From assembly GCF_902499125.1 (NCBI RefSeq), contig NZ_CABVPX010000027.1, positions 1 to 64,000 of the forward strand: 64,000 nt of DNA, read 5' to 3'. Both the position numbers and the translations under genes were made by a program. Numbering within the stretch: the stretch's first letter is position 1; the number at the start of each line of letters is the position of its first letter. Below the pieces are notes generated by a model that worked only from the letters and a program-made list of their open reading frames with translations, was not told the origin of the DNA and did not search any database. Below are positions 45,171 to 54,459 of the stretch, piece by piece. This DNA is from Burkholderia arboris (GTDB lineage Bacteria > Pseudomonadota > Gammaproteobacteria > Burkholderiales > Burkholderiaceae).

Positions 45171-46439
45171 ATGAAAGGAAACCGCTTGAAACTCCCGTTC
45201 GAATGGCAGATCGGGCTGCGCTACGCGCGCGGCGGCCGGCGCTCGGCCGGCGACGGCTTCGTGTCGTTCATTGCCGGCGCCGCGATGGCCGGCATCGCGC
45301 TCGGCGTCGCCGCGCTGATCGTCGTGCTGTCGGTCATGAACGGCTTTCGGACCGAGGTGCGCGACCGGATGCTGTCGGTGCTCGCGCATGTGGAAATCTT
45401 CTCGCCGTCCGGCTCGATGCCCGACTGGCGGCTGACCGCGCACGAGTCGCTGCAGAACCCGGCCGTGCGCGCGGTCGCGCCCTATGTCGACGCGCAGGCG
45501 CTGCTGACGAACGCGGGCAGCGTGACGGGCGTTGCGCTGCGCGGCATCGACCCCGTGCTCGAGCCGCGCGTGTCCGAGATCGCGCGCAAGCTGAAGACCG
45601 GCCGCCTCGACGCGCTCGTGCCGGGCGAGATGGGCATCGTGCTCGGCTCGGCGCTCGCCGACGCACTGCACGTGAAGATCGGCGACCGCATCACGTTCTT
45701 CGCGCCCGGCAACACCGCGCGCATCGGCGAAGCGCTGCCGCAGTTCCGCCAGTTCAACGTGGTCGGCACGTTCGAATCGGGCCATTACCAGTACGACAGC
45801 GCGCTCGCGTACATCCACATCCGCGACGCGCAGAAGCTGTCCAACGTGCGTGCGCCGACCGGCATCCGGCTGCGTCTCGACGACCTGCAGCGCGCGCCGG
45901 AGATCGCGCTGGCGCTGTCGCGCACGCTGTCGGGCGACCTCTATATCCGCGACTGGACGCGGCAGAACCGCACGTGGTTCGAGGCCGAGCGGCTGCAGAA
46001 ACGGATGCTGTCGCTGATCCTGATGCTGATCGTCGCGGTCGCCGCGTTCAACCTCGTGTCGTCGCTCGTGATGACCGTCACGCAGAAGCAGGGCGACATC
46101 GCGATCCTGCGCACGCTCGGCGCGCCGCCCCGGTCGATCATGAAGATCTTCGCGATCCAGGGGATGACGATCGGCCTCGCCGGCACGCTGGCGGGCGTCG
46201 CGCTCGGCTGCGCGATCGCGGTCAGCATCCCGTGGGTGCTGCCGGCGATCGAGCAGTTGCTCGGCATCCGCTTCCTGACGCCGTCCGTGTACTTCCTCAG
46301 TTCGCTGCCGTCGAAGCTCTCGGCGGTCGACGTGCTCGAGATCGCGTCGGCCGCGTTCCTGATGTCGTGCGTCGCGACGCTGTATCCGAGCTGGCGCGCC
46401 GCCAGGGTACGGCCAGCCGAAGCGCTGCGCGACGAATAG
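45171..46439 (+). CDS. LolC/LolE-family permease
   Basis: A 422-residue membrane protein of the FtsX/LolCE family: N-terminal helix near FISF-like GDGFVSFIAGAAMAGIALGVAALIVVLSVMNGF (about 30-60), a large periplasmic domain, and three C-terminal helices around RMLSLILMLIVAVAAFNLVSSLVM and the final TLYPSWRAARVRPAEALR. It extracts lipoproteins from the inner membrane in complex with LolD ATPase. No lolD or second permease is next to it. The TTG at 45186 with an AAAGGAAACCGC site is an alternative start. Confidence 0.88.
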   Translation: MKGNRLKLPFEWQIGLRYARGGRRSAGDGFVSFIAGAAMAGIALGVAALIVVLSVMNGFRTEVRDRMLSVLAHVEIFSPSGSMPDWRLTAHESLQNPAVRAVAPYVDAQALLTNAGSVTGVALRGIDPVLEPRVSEIARKLKTGRLDALVPGEMGIVLGSALADALHVKIGDRITFFAPGNTARIGEALPQFRQFNVVGTFESGHYQYDSALAYIHIRDAQKLSNVRAPTGIRLRLDDLQRAPEIALALSRTLSGDLYIRDWTRQNRTWFEAERLQKRMLSLILMLIVAVAAFNLVSSLVMTVTQKQGDIAILRTLGAPPRSIMKIFAIQGMTIGLAGTLAGVALGCAIAVSIPWVLPAIEQLLGIRFLTPSVYFLSSLPSKLSAVDVLEIASAAFLMSCVATLYPSWRAARVRPAEALRDE

Positions 46440-46465
46440 GCGCAACCGGCGCAACCGGCGCGGCG

Positions 46466-47278
46466 TTACGCGATCTCGTGGAAGCCGACGCTGTTGCTGC
46501 CATCCGGCGTGTAGCCGGCGAGCACGTCGAAGCCGACACCGAACAGCTCCATGCGCATGCCATAGGACTTCTCGCCGGACCGGTCGACGAAGATCGCCGC
46601 GCCCGACGACAACTGGCGCGCGGTGTTCAGCAGCGCGAGCGTGCCGCGCGCGCTGCCGGCCGATGCGTCGATCGTCAGCGCCGTGCCGTCCTGCGCGGTG
46701 AAGTGCCCGCCGGGCGGCACCGGCGGCGGGTTGTCCGCGACCGACCGGTTGAGCAGGCTCATGAACTGGAAGCGCGCGTCGGCGCCCTGGCTGGCCGCCG
46801 CGCGATCGCCGTCCGTGAACGTATCGCCGCGCACGGCCGCGCCTTGCGCGGCGATATCGACGGCCTGCTGGTGAAAATCGCGCGTTGCGAGCACCAGACT
46901 GGCGTTCGCGTTCAGCGTCGACTCGACCCAGGTGCGATCGCTGTCCGTCATCGTCTTCGACACGACCTTGATCCGGCCGTTGTCGGTCATGAAGTCGAAT
47001 TGCGCATCGGCCAGATCCGGGCGCTTCGCAACGATGTCCTGCATGCTCGTCGCGAGTGCGTCGGTCACGCCGCGCAGCTTCATCGTCAGGTCGCCCACCA
47101 TCGACAACTGTCTCGTTAGCGCCGCCTGCATCGCTTCCGGATCCAGCGCCCGGATGCCGATCGGCGGGTCCTGCGGTTTGCCGGACGCTGTCGCGTCCAT
47201 CTCCTGGCGTCCGTCGAGCGCCGCCTGCGCCCGCTGCGCGAGCGACAGGCCGCCCGCCGCCGTGACCGAAATCGTCAT
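46466..47278 (-). CDS. Unknown protein
   Basis: A 270-residue soluble protein (MTISVTAAGGLSLAQRAQAALDG...) without signal peptide or known motif. It is acidic, with a mid-region Pro run (NPPPVPPGG, around 184) and a helical N-terminal half. It begins with ATG at 47278 after GGAGAGAGAGGGC. It is convergent with the LolC/E gene. Function unknown. Confidence 0.72.
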   Translation of the reverse strand: MTISVTAAGGLSLAQRAQAALDGRQEMDATASGKPQDPPIGIRALDPEAMQAALTRQLSMVGDLTMKLRGVTDALATSMQDIVAKRPDLADAQFDFMTDNGRIKVVSKTMTDSDRTWVESTLNANASLVLATRDFHQQAVDIAAQGAAVRGDTFTDGDRAAASQGADARFQFMSLLNRSVADNPPPVPPGGHFTAQDGTALTIDASAGSARGTLALLNTARQLSSGAAIFVDRSGEKSYGMRMELFGVGFDVLAGYTPDGSNSVGFHEIA

Positions 47279-47830
47279 GCCCTCTCTCTCCTTTCAGAAT
47301 GTTTTTTCCTGTTTACGGACGGATTCCGGGGAAGTTGAGACGGCATGCCGCTCGTATGCCAAAACTTTGTTTGACCCACACTAAAAAAGTTTGACACGGA
47401 CATTTCACTGAGATAACTTTTGCGCAAGCTTCCGGAAAGCAATCCGGCCAGCCGTGCCGACTCGCGTCGCGCTTTCCTGCCGTTGCAGCACCGCCGTTCG
47501 CAACATTCCCGCCTCATCGCATCGTGCCGTTCCGTTTCATCCGAAACCTGAAGGAAGCTCGGGCATGCCCGCATTTGATTCGCACTCCTGCATTTACTTC
47601 GTGCCGACGCCGCCCTGACGAATTCCGCCCGGGGCAAAGCGATCGCCCCGGCCCCGGCCGCGTTGCGCATCGCGTGACGCGTGCCGGCACCGGGCGAGAC
47701 CCCGTGCGTCTCGCCCGCCGGTTTTGATGGTGCAGTTCCGTTTCATCCGACGCAGTACCCGGTCAGGCCGCAGGGGGCGTATCGCGAGCCGCGCCGGTTC
47801 CAGACAATCACAAGAGACGAGGTCGATTCA
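47279..47830 (+). promoter_or_regulatory. Long leader region of the S15 hydrolase gene
   Basis: About 550 bases without a credible gene. It contains a perfect -35 box TTGACA (47391-47396) with 17-bp spacing to TAACTT (47414-47419), a 23-nt imperfect direct repeat (47522-47544 and 47728-47750) and the terminator-like hairpin at 47691-47725. No open frame with good codon use is present, so I read it as an untranslated leader or a short RNA. Confidence 0.5.
47691..47725 (+). terminator. Terminator-like hairpin in the leader of the S15 hydrolase gene
   Basis: Arms CGGGCGAGAC (47691-47700) and GTCTCGCCCG (47708-47717), loop CCCGTGC, then TTTT at 47722-47725. It lies 106 bases before the ATG at 47831, so it may end a short RNA from the upstream promoter or act as an attenuator. 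Confidence 0.6.
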
Positions 47831-49795
47831 ATGAACATTCATCGAACCGGATTCCGGCGCGCGTGGCTTCCCGCGCTCGTGGCGGCCACGACGCTCGCCG
47901 CGTGCGGCGGCGACGACGGCGGCAGCGTGGCGGGGGTATCCGCACTCGCGCAGGGTCAACAGGAGGGAACCGCCGCCGCGGCGGCCGATGCGCAGTCGCT
48001 CGCGTCGCACGTGTCGCCGTCCGGCGTCCCGTACGCGAATCCGGCCAGCAACGGACGCTACAAGCCGGTGATCAGCAACGGCCAGGTGCAGCCGTCGCTG
48101 TCGGGCGGCACGATCGAGGAGAACGCGTGGGTCGACACGCCGGTCGATTCCGACGGCGACGGCACGCGCGACCGCATCCACGTGCGCATCGTGCGGCCGT
48201 CCGAAACCGCGAACGGCGCGCGTACGCCGGTCATCGTGCTTGCGAGCCCGTACTACGCAGGGCTCGCCGACAGCCCCGACCACAACGTCGACGTCGAGCT
48301 CGACGGCACGCCGCATCCGGCCGCGGCCGCCGGCGCACCGGCCTCGGCGTCCACGCGCATCCTGGCCGCCGCGCCGCAGTCGCGCATGCTGCAGCAGGTC
48401 GAAGCGGCCGCCGCCGGCCGCTCGTGGATCGAAAGCTACTTCGTGCCGCGCGGCTTCACGATCGTCTACGCGGATTCGCTCGGCACCGCCGGCTCGGACG
48501 GCTGCCCGACGATCCTGACGCGCGACGAATCGGTCGCGATGGCATCGGTGATCCGCTGGCTCGGCCGCGACGCGACCGCGAAGGACGCCAACGGCAAGAC
48601 GGTCGTCGCGAACTGGTCGACGGGCCACGTCGGCATGTACGGCGTATCGTACGACGGCACGCTGCCGAAGATGGTCGCGAGCCTGCGCACGCGCGGGCTC
48701 GACGCGATCGTGCCGATCGCCGGGCTGACGAACATGTACGGCTACTACCGCTCGGGCGGCCTCGTGCGCGCGCCGGAAGGCTATCAGGGCGAAGATGTCG
48801 ACGTGTACATCAAGGCGCTGCTGACGAACGCGCATCCGGAGCGCTGCACGCACCTGATCGACGAAGCATTGCAGCAGGAAGACCGCAAGACCGGCGACTA
48901 TTCGCCGTTCTGGGCCGCGCGCGACATCCCGACGGGATTCGCGGTGGCACCGGCACTCGTCGCGCAGGGGCTGACCGACGACAACGTGCGCGTCGACCAG
49001 TCGACGTCGTGGTATCTCGCGATGCGTCGCCAGGGCGTGCCGACGCAGCTGTGGCTGCACCGTCTGAAACACACCGACCCGACGCGCGTGCCGGCGATGG
49101 GCGAAGCGTGGACCGCGGAGGTCAACCGGTGGTTCACGCGCTACCTGATCGGCTACAACAACGGCGTCGAACGCGATCCGCGCGCGGTGATCGAGCAGGC
49201 CGACGGCACGCTGCTGAAGGAAGCGGACTGGGCCGCACGCCGCGCGACGCCGGTCACGTACTTCGCGGGCGGCGACGGCGCCGGCACCGGCACGCTGCTG
49301 CGACTGCCGACCGGTGGCCCGCTCACGCGCTTCACCGACGATGCGCGCATTCCCGCGCTCACGCTGGCGAACGCACCGACGGGCGAAAACCGCAGCCGCT
49401 TCGAAACCGCGCCGCTGACGGCCGCGACGCGCCTCTCCGGCTCCGCGACCGCACGCGTCAGGCTGACCTTCACCGGGGTGGCCAACGTGACCGCGCTGCT
49501 GGTCGATCGCGCACCGGACGGCACGGCCACGATCGTCACGCGTGCCTGGACCGACCCGCGCAACCGCTTGTCCGATTGGGTGTCGCAACCCGTGCTGCCC
49601 GGCATGCCGTACGACCTGAAGCTGACGTTCATGCCGCGCGACTACAAGCTGGAAGCCGGCCACCGGCTGGGGCTCGTTGTCCTCTCCAGCGACTACGAGG
49701 CGACGCTGCGGCCGACGCCGGGCACGGGCCTGACGCTCGATCCGGCCGGCACGTCGGTGACGGTGCCGCTGGCTTCGTCGACGACGGGCGCGTAG
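47831..49795 (+). CDS. Exported lipoprotein of the X-Pro dipeptidyl-peptidase S15/CocE family
   Basis: A 654-residue lipoprotein: N-terminal AATTLAACGG lipobox with the lipidated Cys near residue 25, then an alpha/beta hydrolase core (VIVLASPYYAG, GHVGMYGVSYDGTLPKMV) with nucleophile Ser273, an Asp region around VAQGLTDDNVRVDQS and a His in WLHRLKHTD. The C-terminal beta domain is the PepX/CocE type. It probably hydrolyses peptides or esters in the periplasm or on the outer membrane. Catalytic residues beyond Ser are by analogy. It has a long leader (about 400 bases). Confidence 0.88.
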   Translation: MNIHRTGFRRAWLPALVAATTLAACGGDDGGSVAGVSALAQGQQEGTAAAAADAQSLASHVSPSGVPYANPASNGRYKPVISNGQVQPSLSGGTIEENAWVDTPVDSDGDGTRDRIHVRIVRPSETANGARTPVIVLASPYYAGLADSPDHNVDVELDGTPHPAAAAGAPASASTRILAAAPQSRMLQQVEAAAAGRSWIESYFVPRGFTIVYADSLGTAGSDGCPTILTRDESVAMASVIRWLGRDATAKDANGKTVVANWSTGHVGMYGVSYDGTLPKMVASLRTRGLDAIVPIAGLTNMYGYYRSGGLVRAPEGYQGEDVDVYIKALLTNAHPERCTHLIDEALQQEDRKTGDYSPFWAARDIPTGFAVAPALVAQGLTDDNVRVDQSTSWYLAMRRQGVPTQLWLHRLKHTDPTRVPAMGEAWTAEVNRWFTRYLIGYNNGVERDPRAVIEQADGTLLKEADWAARRATPVTYFAGGDGAGTGTLLRLPTGGPLTRFTDDARIPALTLANAPTGENRSRFETAPLTAATRLSGSATARVRLTFTGVANVTALLVDRAPDGTATIVTRAWTDPRNRLSDWVSQPVLPGMPYDLKLTFMPRDYKLEAGHRLGLVVLSSDYEATLRPTPGTGLTLDPAGTSVTVPLASSTTGA

Positions 49796-49926
49796 CCGCA
49801 CGCCGGCTGCCGGCGTAACGGCACTGCCTCCCCCGTCCGTGCGCTCATCGGCGCGGGCGGGGGATCGCTGCAAGAACGGGACACCTGCGTTAGGCTGCGG
49901 AAGTCGAACCTCTCCGGTGAACCCGC

Positions 49927-50295
49927 ATGATCCCCCTCAGCGCCAAAGCCATCGTCCGCGACGGACGCTCGGTCCTGTTCCTGCGCAATCCGCGCGACGA
50001 ATGGGAGTTGCCGGGCGGCTGGCCCGAAGCAGGCGAATCGCTCGAAGAAGCCGTCATCCGCGAAGTGCAAGAAGAATGCGGGATCGTCGCCTCGGCGATC
50101 CGCTACGTGGCCAGCCGTTCGTGCGAGGTCGTGCCGGGCAAGCGCGTGCTCATCGTGTGCTTCCAGTGCCAGGTCGATCGTCATGCAATCGTCCTGAGCG
50201 ACGAGCACAACCAGTTCGCCTGGATCGACCTCGATGCCGACAAGCCGGCGAACCTGCCGGATTTCTACTGGACCTTCTGCAGGCAGGCGGACTGA
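49927..50295 (+). CDS. Nudix hydrolase
   Basis: A 122-residue single-domain Nudix protein. The Nudix box is complete: GGWPEAGESLEEAVIREVQEECGI (Gx5Ex7REUxEExGU), placing the metal-binding glutamates at about 51-55. Short length and lack of extra domains suggest pyrophosphate removal from a nucleotide derivative. It overlaps nothing and is convergent with the dehydrogenase. Confidence 0.92.
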   Translation: MIPLSAKAIVRDGRSVLFLRNPRDEWELPGGWPEAGESLEEAVIREVQEECGIVASAIRYVASRSCEVVPGKRVLIVCFQCQVDRHAIVLSDEHNQFAWIDLDADKPANLPDFYWTFCRQAD

Positions 50296-50320
50296 TTCGC
50301 GCCCGCGCGCTTTCCGGCGA

Positions 50321-51250
50321 TCACACCGGCGTCAGCACCGGCTGCCCCGCGAAATGCCGCGCCGCGTTGTCGAGAAACTGCTGCACCGAACGATCGAGCG
50401 CCTCGGGCGACCAGCCGCCCATGTGCGGCGTCAGCACGACGCTGTCGAGATCCGTCAGCGCGCGCGGCGGTTCCGGTTCCCCTTCGTACACATCGAGCCC
50501 CGCGCCCGCGATGCGCCGTTCGCGCAGCGCGTCCGCCAAAGCAGCGGTATCGACAACGCTGCCACGCGATACGTTGACGAGAAAGCCGCCGGGGCCGAGC
50601 GCGTCGAGCACCGCGCGATCGATCAGGTGCCGCGTGCCGGCGCCGCCCGGCGTGGCGACGATCAGGAAATCGGCCCACTGCGCGAGCGCGTCGACGCGGT
50701 CGAAGTAGCGGTGAGGAACGGCCTTCGGCGAACGGTTGTGATAACCGATCTCGATGTCGAAGCCGGCCGCGCGACGCGCGCACTTCTCGCCGATCTTGCC
50801 GAGCCCGACGATGCCCAGCTTCTTGCCCGACACGTTCGGCGGCATCTGCAGCCCGTCTCGCCATACGCCCGCGCGGGTTTTCGCATCGAGCTGCACGACG
50901 TTGCGCACCGCCGCGAGCAGCAGCGCGAACGCGTGATCGGCGACGCAATCGTCGTTGGTGCCCGCGCCCGTAACCACCGTGACGCCGCGCGCCTTCGCAT
51001 GCGCGACGTCGATGTGCTCGTAGCCCGCGCCGAGCGCGCTGACGAACGTGAGTTGCGGCAGCCGGTCGATCTCGGCGGCAGTCAGCCCCGTGCTGCCGTT
51101 GGTCAGCACCGCGCGAATCGCGCCGCCGTGTTCGGCGATCGCGCGTTCGCGTTCGTCGGGTGTCGGAGCATGGCGCACGTCGAACGACGCGGCGATCTCG
51201 CGATGCGCGTCGCCGCGCAATGCGATGAGGACGAGCAACTCGGGCTTCAT
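50321..51250 (-). CDS. D-2-hydroxyacid dehydrogenase (GhrB/hydroxypyruvate reductase-like)
   Basis: A 309-residue NAD(P)-dependent dehydrogenase. The Rossmann motif GIVGLGKIG is at about 145, followed by SRGSVVD (catalytic Arg) and the terminal TPHMGGWS (catalytic His). These enzymes reduce glyoxylate or hydroxypyruvate. The start is the ATG at 51250, since upstream codons are intergenic. Its promoter is shared with the divergent transporter operon. Confidence 0.88.
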   Translation of the reverse strand: MKPELLVLIALRGDAHREIAASFDVRHAPTPDERERAIAEHGGAIRAVLTNGSTGLTAAEIDRLPQLTFVSALGAGYEHIDVAHAKARGVTVVTGAGTNDDCVADHAFALLLAAVRNVVQLDAKTRAGVWRDGLQMPPNVSGKKLGIVGLGKIGEKCARRAAGFDIEIGYHNRSPKAVPHRYFDRVDALAQWADFLIVATPGGAGTRHLIDRAVLDALGPGGFLVNVSRGSVVDTAALADALRERRIAGAGLDVYEGEPEPPRALTDLDSVVLTPHMGGWSPEALDRSVQQFLDNAARHFAGQPVLTPV

Positions 51251-51416
51251 GTCAGCAAATGTCCACAGACGGGAATGAATTTCAGTGTAACAAGCCTGCA
51301 TGACCGCTGCGGGTTATCCCCACACCGGCTGTGGACGCGCCGCCGCACGCGGTTTGCCAAAGCCGGCTCAGTCAAGTAACTTTCGGCGTACGCCCCCGTC
51401 CTGGAGATTGGCCCCG

Positions 51417-52340
51417 ATGAAGCTCGCCCTGCCCGCCCGGATTCTGGGCCTCGCGTTCGCCGCCGCCATCGTCGCGCCCGGCGCGCACGCCGACACGCCC
51501 GTCGTGGTGTCGTCGAAGATCGACACCGAAGGCAACCTGCTCGGCAACCTCATCGCGCAGGTGCTGAAGGCCCACGGCATTCCGGTCACCGAAAAGATCG
51601 CGCTCGGCGCGACGCCGATCGTGCGCAAGGCGCTCACGAGCGGCGAGATCGACATCTACCCCGAATACACGGGCAACGCCGCCTTCTTCTTCAACAAGGC
51701 CGACGACCCGGTGTGGAAGAACGCCGGACAAGGCTACGACACCGCGAAGAAACTCGACTACGCGGCGAACCATCTCGTGTGGCTTGCACCGGCACCCGCG
51801 AACAACACGTGGGGCGTCGCGCTGCTCGCACCCGTCGCGCAATCGCAGCACCTGAAGACCTTCTCCGATTTCGGCAAGTGGGTGGCCGGCGGCGGCAAGG
51901 TGAAGCTCGCGGCATCGGCCGAATTCGTGAACAGCGCGTCGGCGCTGCCGTCGTTCGAGAAGGCGTACGGCTTCAAGCTGAAGCCCGAGCAGCTCGTCGT
52001 GCTGTCCGGCGGCGACACGGCCGCGACGATCAAGGCCGCCGCGAACCAGACCGACGGCGTGAACGCCGCGATGGTCTACGGCACCGACGGCGGGATCGCG
52101 TCGAGCGGCCTCGCGGTGCTCGACGACGACAAGCACGTGCAGCCCGTCTACGCACCCGCGCCGGTGATCCGCGAAGCCGTGCTGAAAGCGCACCCCCAGA
52201 TCGCCGACTACCTGAAGCCGGTGTTCGCGAGCCTCGACCTGAAAACGCTGCAATCGCTGAACGCCCGCATCCAGATCAACGGCGAGCCTGCCGCCGGCGT
52301 CGCGAAAAGCTACCTGAAAGCGAAGGGCTTCGTGAAATGA
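51417..52340 (+). CDS. osmF: Substrate-binding protein of an OsmF/YehZ-type betaine ABC transporter
   Basis: A 307-residue periplasmic binding protein with a signal peptide ending APGAHA (residues 1-25). It has the OpuAC-like type II fold with segments VVVSSKIDTEGNLLGNLIAQVL and DIYPEYTGNAAFFF. Family members bind glycine betaine or related quaternary amines with modest affinity. It is first in a four-gene operon; its stop overlaps the next ATG by 4 bp. The symbol is by resemblance to YehZ/OsmF. Confidence 0.85.
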   Translation: MKLALPARILGLAFAAAIVAPGAHADTPVVVSSKIDTEGNLLGNLIAQVLKAHGIPVTEKIALGATPIVRKALTSGEIDIYPEYTGNAAFFFNKADDPVWKNAGQGYDTAKKLDYAANHLVWLAPAPANNTWGVALLAPVAQSQHLKTFSDFGKWVAGGGKVKLAASAEFVNSASALPSFEKAYGFKLKPEQLVVLSGGDTAATIKAAANQTDGVNAAMVYGTDGGIASSGLAVLDDDKHVQPVYAPAPVIREAVLKAHPQIADYLKPVFASLDLKTLQSLNARIQINGEPAAGVAKSYLKAKGFVK

Positions 52341-53515
52341 CGGATCGCGCGGCGGCGTCCGCGCGGCGCGTGACACTCGACAAGGTCGGCATCCTGATCG
52401 GGGTACTCACGATCGTCGCGGTGTTCGGCCTGCCGTTCGCGGTGCTGCGGCCGAACCGGATCGCGGCCGGCACCGGGCTGTCGGTGTTCGCCGCGCTGCC
52501 TGCGATGCAGGGTGCCGCGCTCGCCGCACTATGGACCGCCGGCGCGCTGTGGGCGATGACGGCGAGCCGTCCGGCATGGCGGCTCGCGGCCGGCAGTGCC
52601 GGGCTCGCCACGCTCGCGTACGCGGCCGGTGCGGCCGCGACGCACGTCGTCGCGGCCGACGACATGCTGGCCCGCGTCTCGCCCGATGCGGGCGTCTGGC
52701 TGCTGCTGTTCGCATGGGCCGTGCTCATCGCCGACGCGCTCGCCCGCCTCGCGTTCGGCCCGTGGCGGCGCCTCGTCGCACTCGTCGTCGCCATTGCAGC
52801 GATTTCGGTGCCGCTCGCAAGCGGCTGGTGGGACGGCCTCTCCGTGATGCGCGAATACGCGGTGCGCAGCGACGATTTCTGGCGCGAGGCGCTTCGTCAC
52901 GTGTCGCTCGCGGGCGGCTCGGTCGCCGCCGCGCTCGTCGCAGGCCTGCCGCTCGGCATCGCATGCGCGCGGATCGCGGCCGTGCGGACCGTCGCGATGC
53001 CCGTGCTCAATGTCGTGCAGACCATCCCCAGCATCGCGATGTACGGGCTGATGATGGCGCCGCTCGGCCTGCTCGCCGCGCACGTGCCGCTCGCGGCCGC
53101 GCTCGGCATCCGCGGGATCGGCGTCGCGCCGGCCTTGCTTGCGCTGTTCCTGTACTCGCTGCTGCCGATCGCATCGAGCGTCGTGGTCGGGCTCGAACAA
53201 GTGCCGCCGCACGTGACCGAGGCGGCGCGCGCGATGGGCATGACGCGCGTGCAGCGGCTGCTGCGCGTCGATCTCGTGCTCGCGCTGCCGGTGATCCTGA
53301 GCGGCGTGCGCATCGTGCTCGTGCAGAACATCGGCCTGACCGCGGTGGCCGCGCTGATTGGCGGCGGCGGATTCGGCACCTTCATCTTCCAGGGGATCGG
53401 GCAATCGGCCGCCGATCTCGTGCTGCTCGGCGCGATCCCGACGATCGCGCTCGCACTGGCGGCCGCCGTCGTGTTCGAAGCCGCGACGTCGCTCGCGAAG
53501 GGGCGTGCAGGATGA
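52337..53515 (+). CDS. ABC transporter permease (YehY-like)
   Basis: A 392-residue permease with several N-terminal helices (about 20-165) before the OpuB/BetT-type permease domain; the EAA loop is EAARAMGMTRVQRLLRVDLVLALPVI. The long N-terminus is typical of YehY in this system. It overlaps its neighbours by 4 bp at each end, marking tight translational coupling. Confidence 0.9.
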   Translation: MTDRAAASARRVTLDKVGILIGVLTIVAVFGLPFAVLRPNRIAAGTGLSVFAALPAMQGAALAALWTAGALWAMTASRPAWRLAAGSAGLATLAYAAGAAATHVVAADDMLARVSPDAGVWLLLFAWAVLIADALARLAFGPWRRLVALVVAIAAISVPLASGWWDGLSVMREYAVRSDDFWREALRHVSLAGGSVAAALVAGLPLGIACARIAAVRTVAMPVLNVVQTIPSIAMYGLMMAPLGLLAAHVPLAAALGIRGIGVAPALLALFLYSLLPIASSVVVGLEQVPPHVTEAARAMGMTRVQRLLRVDLVLALPVILSGVRIVLVQNIGLTAVAALIGGGGFGTFIFQGIGQSAADLVLLGAIPTIALALAAAVVFEAATSLAKGRAG

Positions 53516-54459
53516 TCGAGATCGAACGGGTCGGCAAACGCTTCGGCGATGTGGCTGCCGTCGACGACGTGTCGCTGACGATGCAGCGCGGCACGATCAC
53601 CGCGCTCGTCGGCGCATCGGGCAGCGGCAAGTCGACGCTCTTGCGCATGATCAACCGGCTGATCGCGCCCACCAGCGGCACGATCCGCATCGACGGCGTC
53701 GATACCGCGACCGTCGCACCCGAGCAGTTGCGGCGCGGCATCGGCTACGCGATCCAGGGGCATGGCCTGTTCCCGCACTGGAGCGTCGCGCGCAACATCG
53801 CGACCGTACCGCGCCTGCTCGGCTGGTCGTCCGATCGCATCGATGCACGCGTGAACGAACTGCTCGAGCTGTTCCATCTCGCGCCGGCCGAGTTCGCAGG
53901 CAAGTTGCCGCACGAACTGTCGGGCGGCCAGCAGCAGCGCGTCGGCGTGGCGCGCGCGCTCGCGGCCGAGCCCGCGATGCTGCTGATGGACGAGCCGTTC
54001 GGCGCGCTCGATCCGATCATCCGCAACAAGGCGCAGGACGACCTGTTCGCGTTGCAGCGCCGCCTCGGCATCACGGTCGTGATCGTCACGCACGACATCG
54101 AGGAAGCGCTGAAGCTCGGCGACACGATCGCGGTAATGGACGGCGGCCGGCTGCTGCAGGTCGCGACGCCGGCCGAGATTCTCGGCAAGCCGGCGGCCGG
54201 CGTCGTCGAGCAGCTCGTCGCGGGCGTGGACCGGCCGCTGCGCCTGCTCGCGCTGACGCCGATCGAGACGGTGGCCGAACCCGGTCATGCCGACGGCGAA
54301 CCGATCGCCGCGACGCGCACGCTGCGCGACGCGGTATCCGAGTTGCTGTGGCGCGGTGTCGATGCGTTGCCCGTCGACGATGGCGGCCGCAGCAACGCAC
54401 GCCGCGCGCGCCGAATCACGCTCGACGCGATCCGCGCGCACGCGAGGAAGCCCGCATGA
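53512..54459 (+). CDS. ABC transporter ATPase (YehX-like)
   Basis: A 315-residue ATPase: Walker A GASGSGKST (about 34-42), signature LSGGQQQRVGVARAL, Walker B MLLMDEP and H-loop VTHD. The C-terminal tail (about 235-315) is longer than the core and resembles a CBS-less regulatory extension. It overlaps the permease genes by 4 bp on both sides. Confidence 0.93.
   Translation: MIEIERVGKRFGDVAAVDDVSLTMQRGTITALVGASGSGKSTLLRMINRLIAPTSGTIRIDGVDTATVAPEQLRRGIGYAIQGHGLFPHWSVARNIATVPRLLGWSSDRIDARVNELLELFHLAPAEFAGKLPHELSGGQQQRVGVARALAAEPAMLLMDEPFGALDPIIRNKAQDDLFALQRRLGITVVIVTHDIEEALKLGDTIAVMDGGRLLQVATPAEILGKPAAGVVEQLVAGVDRPLRLLALTPIETVAEPGHADGEPIAATRTLRDAVSELLWRGVDALPVDDGGRSNARRARRITLDAIRAHARKPA

Noticed and set aside
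46440-46465. Tandem GCGCAACCG units after the LolC/E gene.
   Set aside because: Only two short copies, likely chance in GC-rich DNA.
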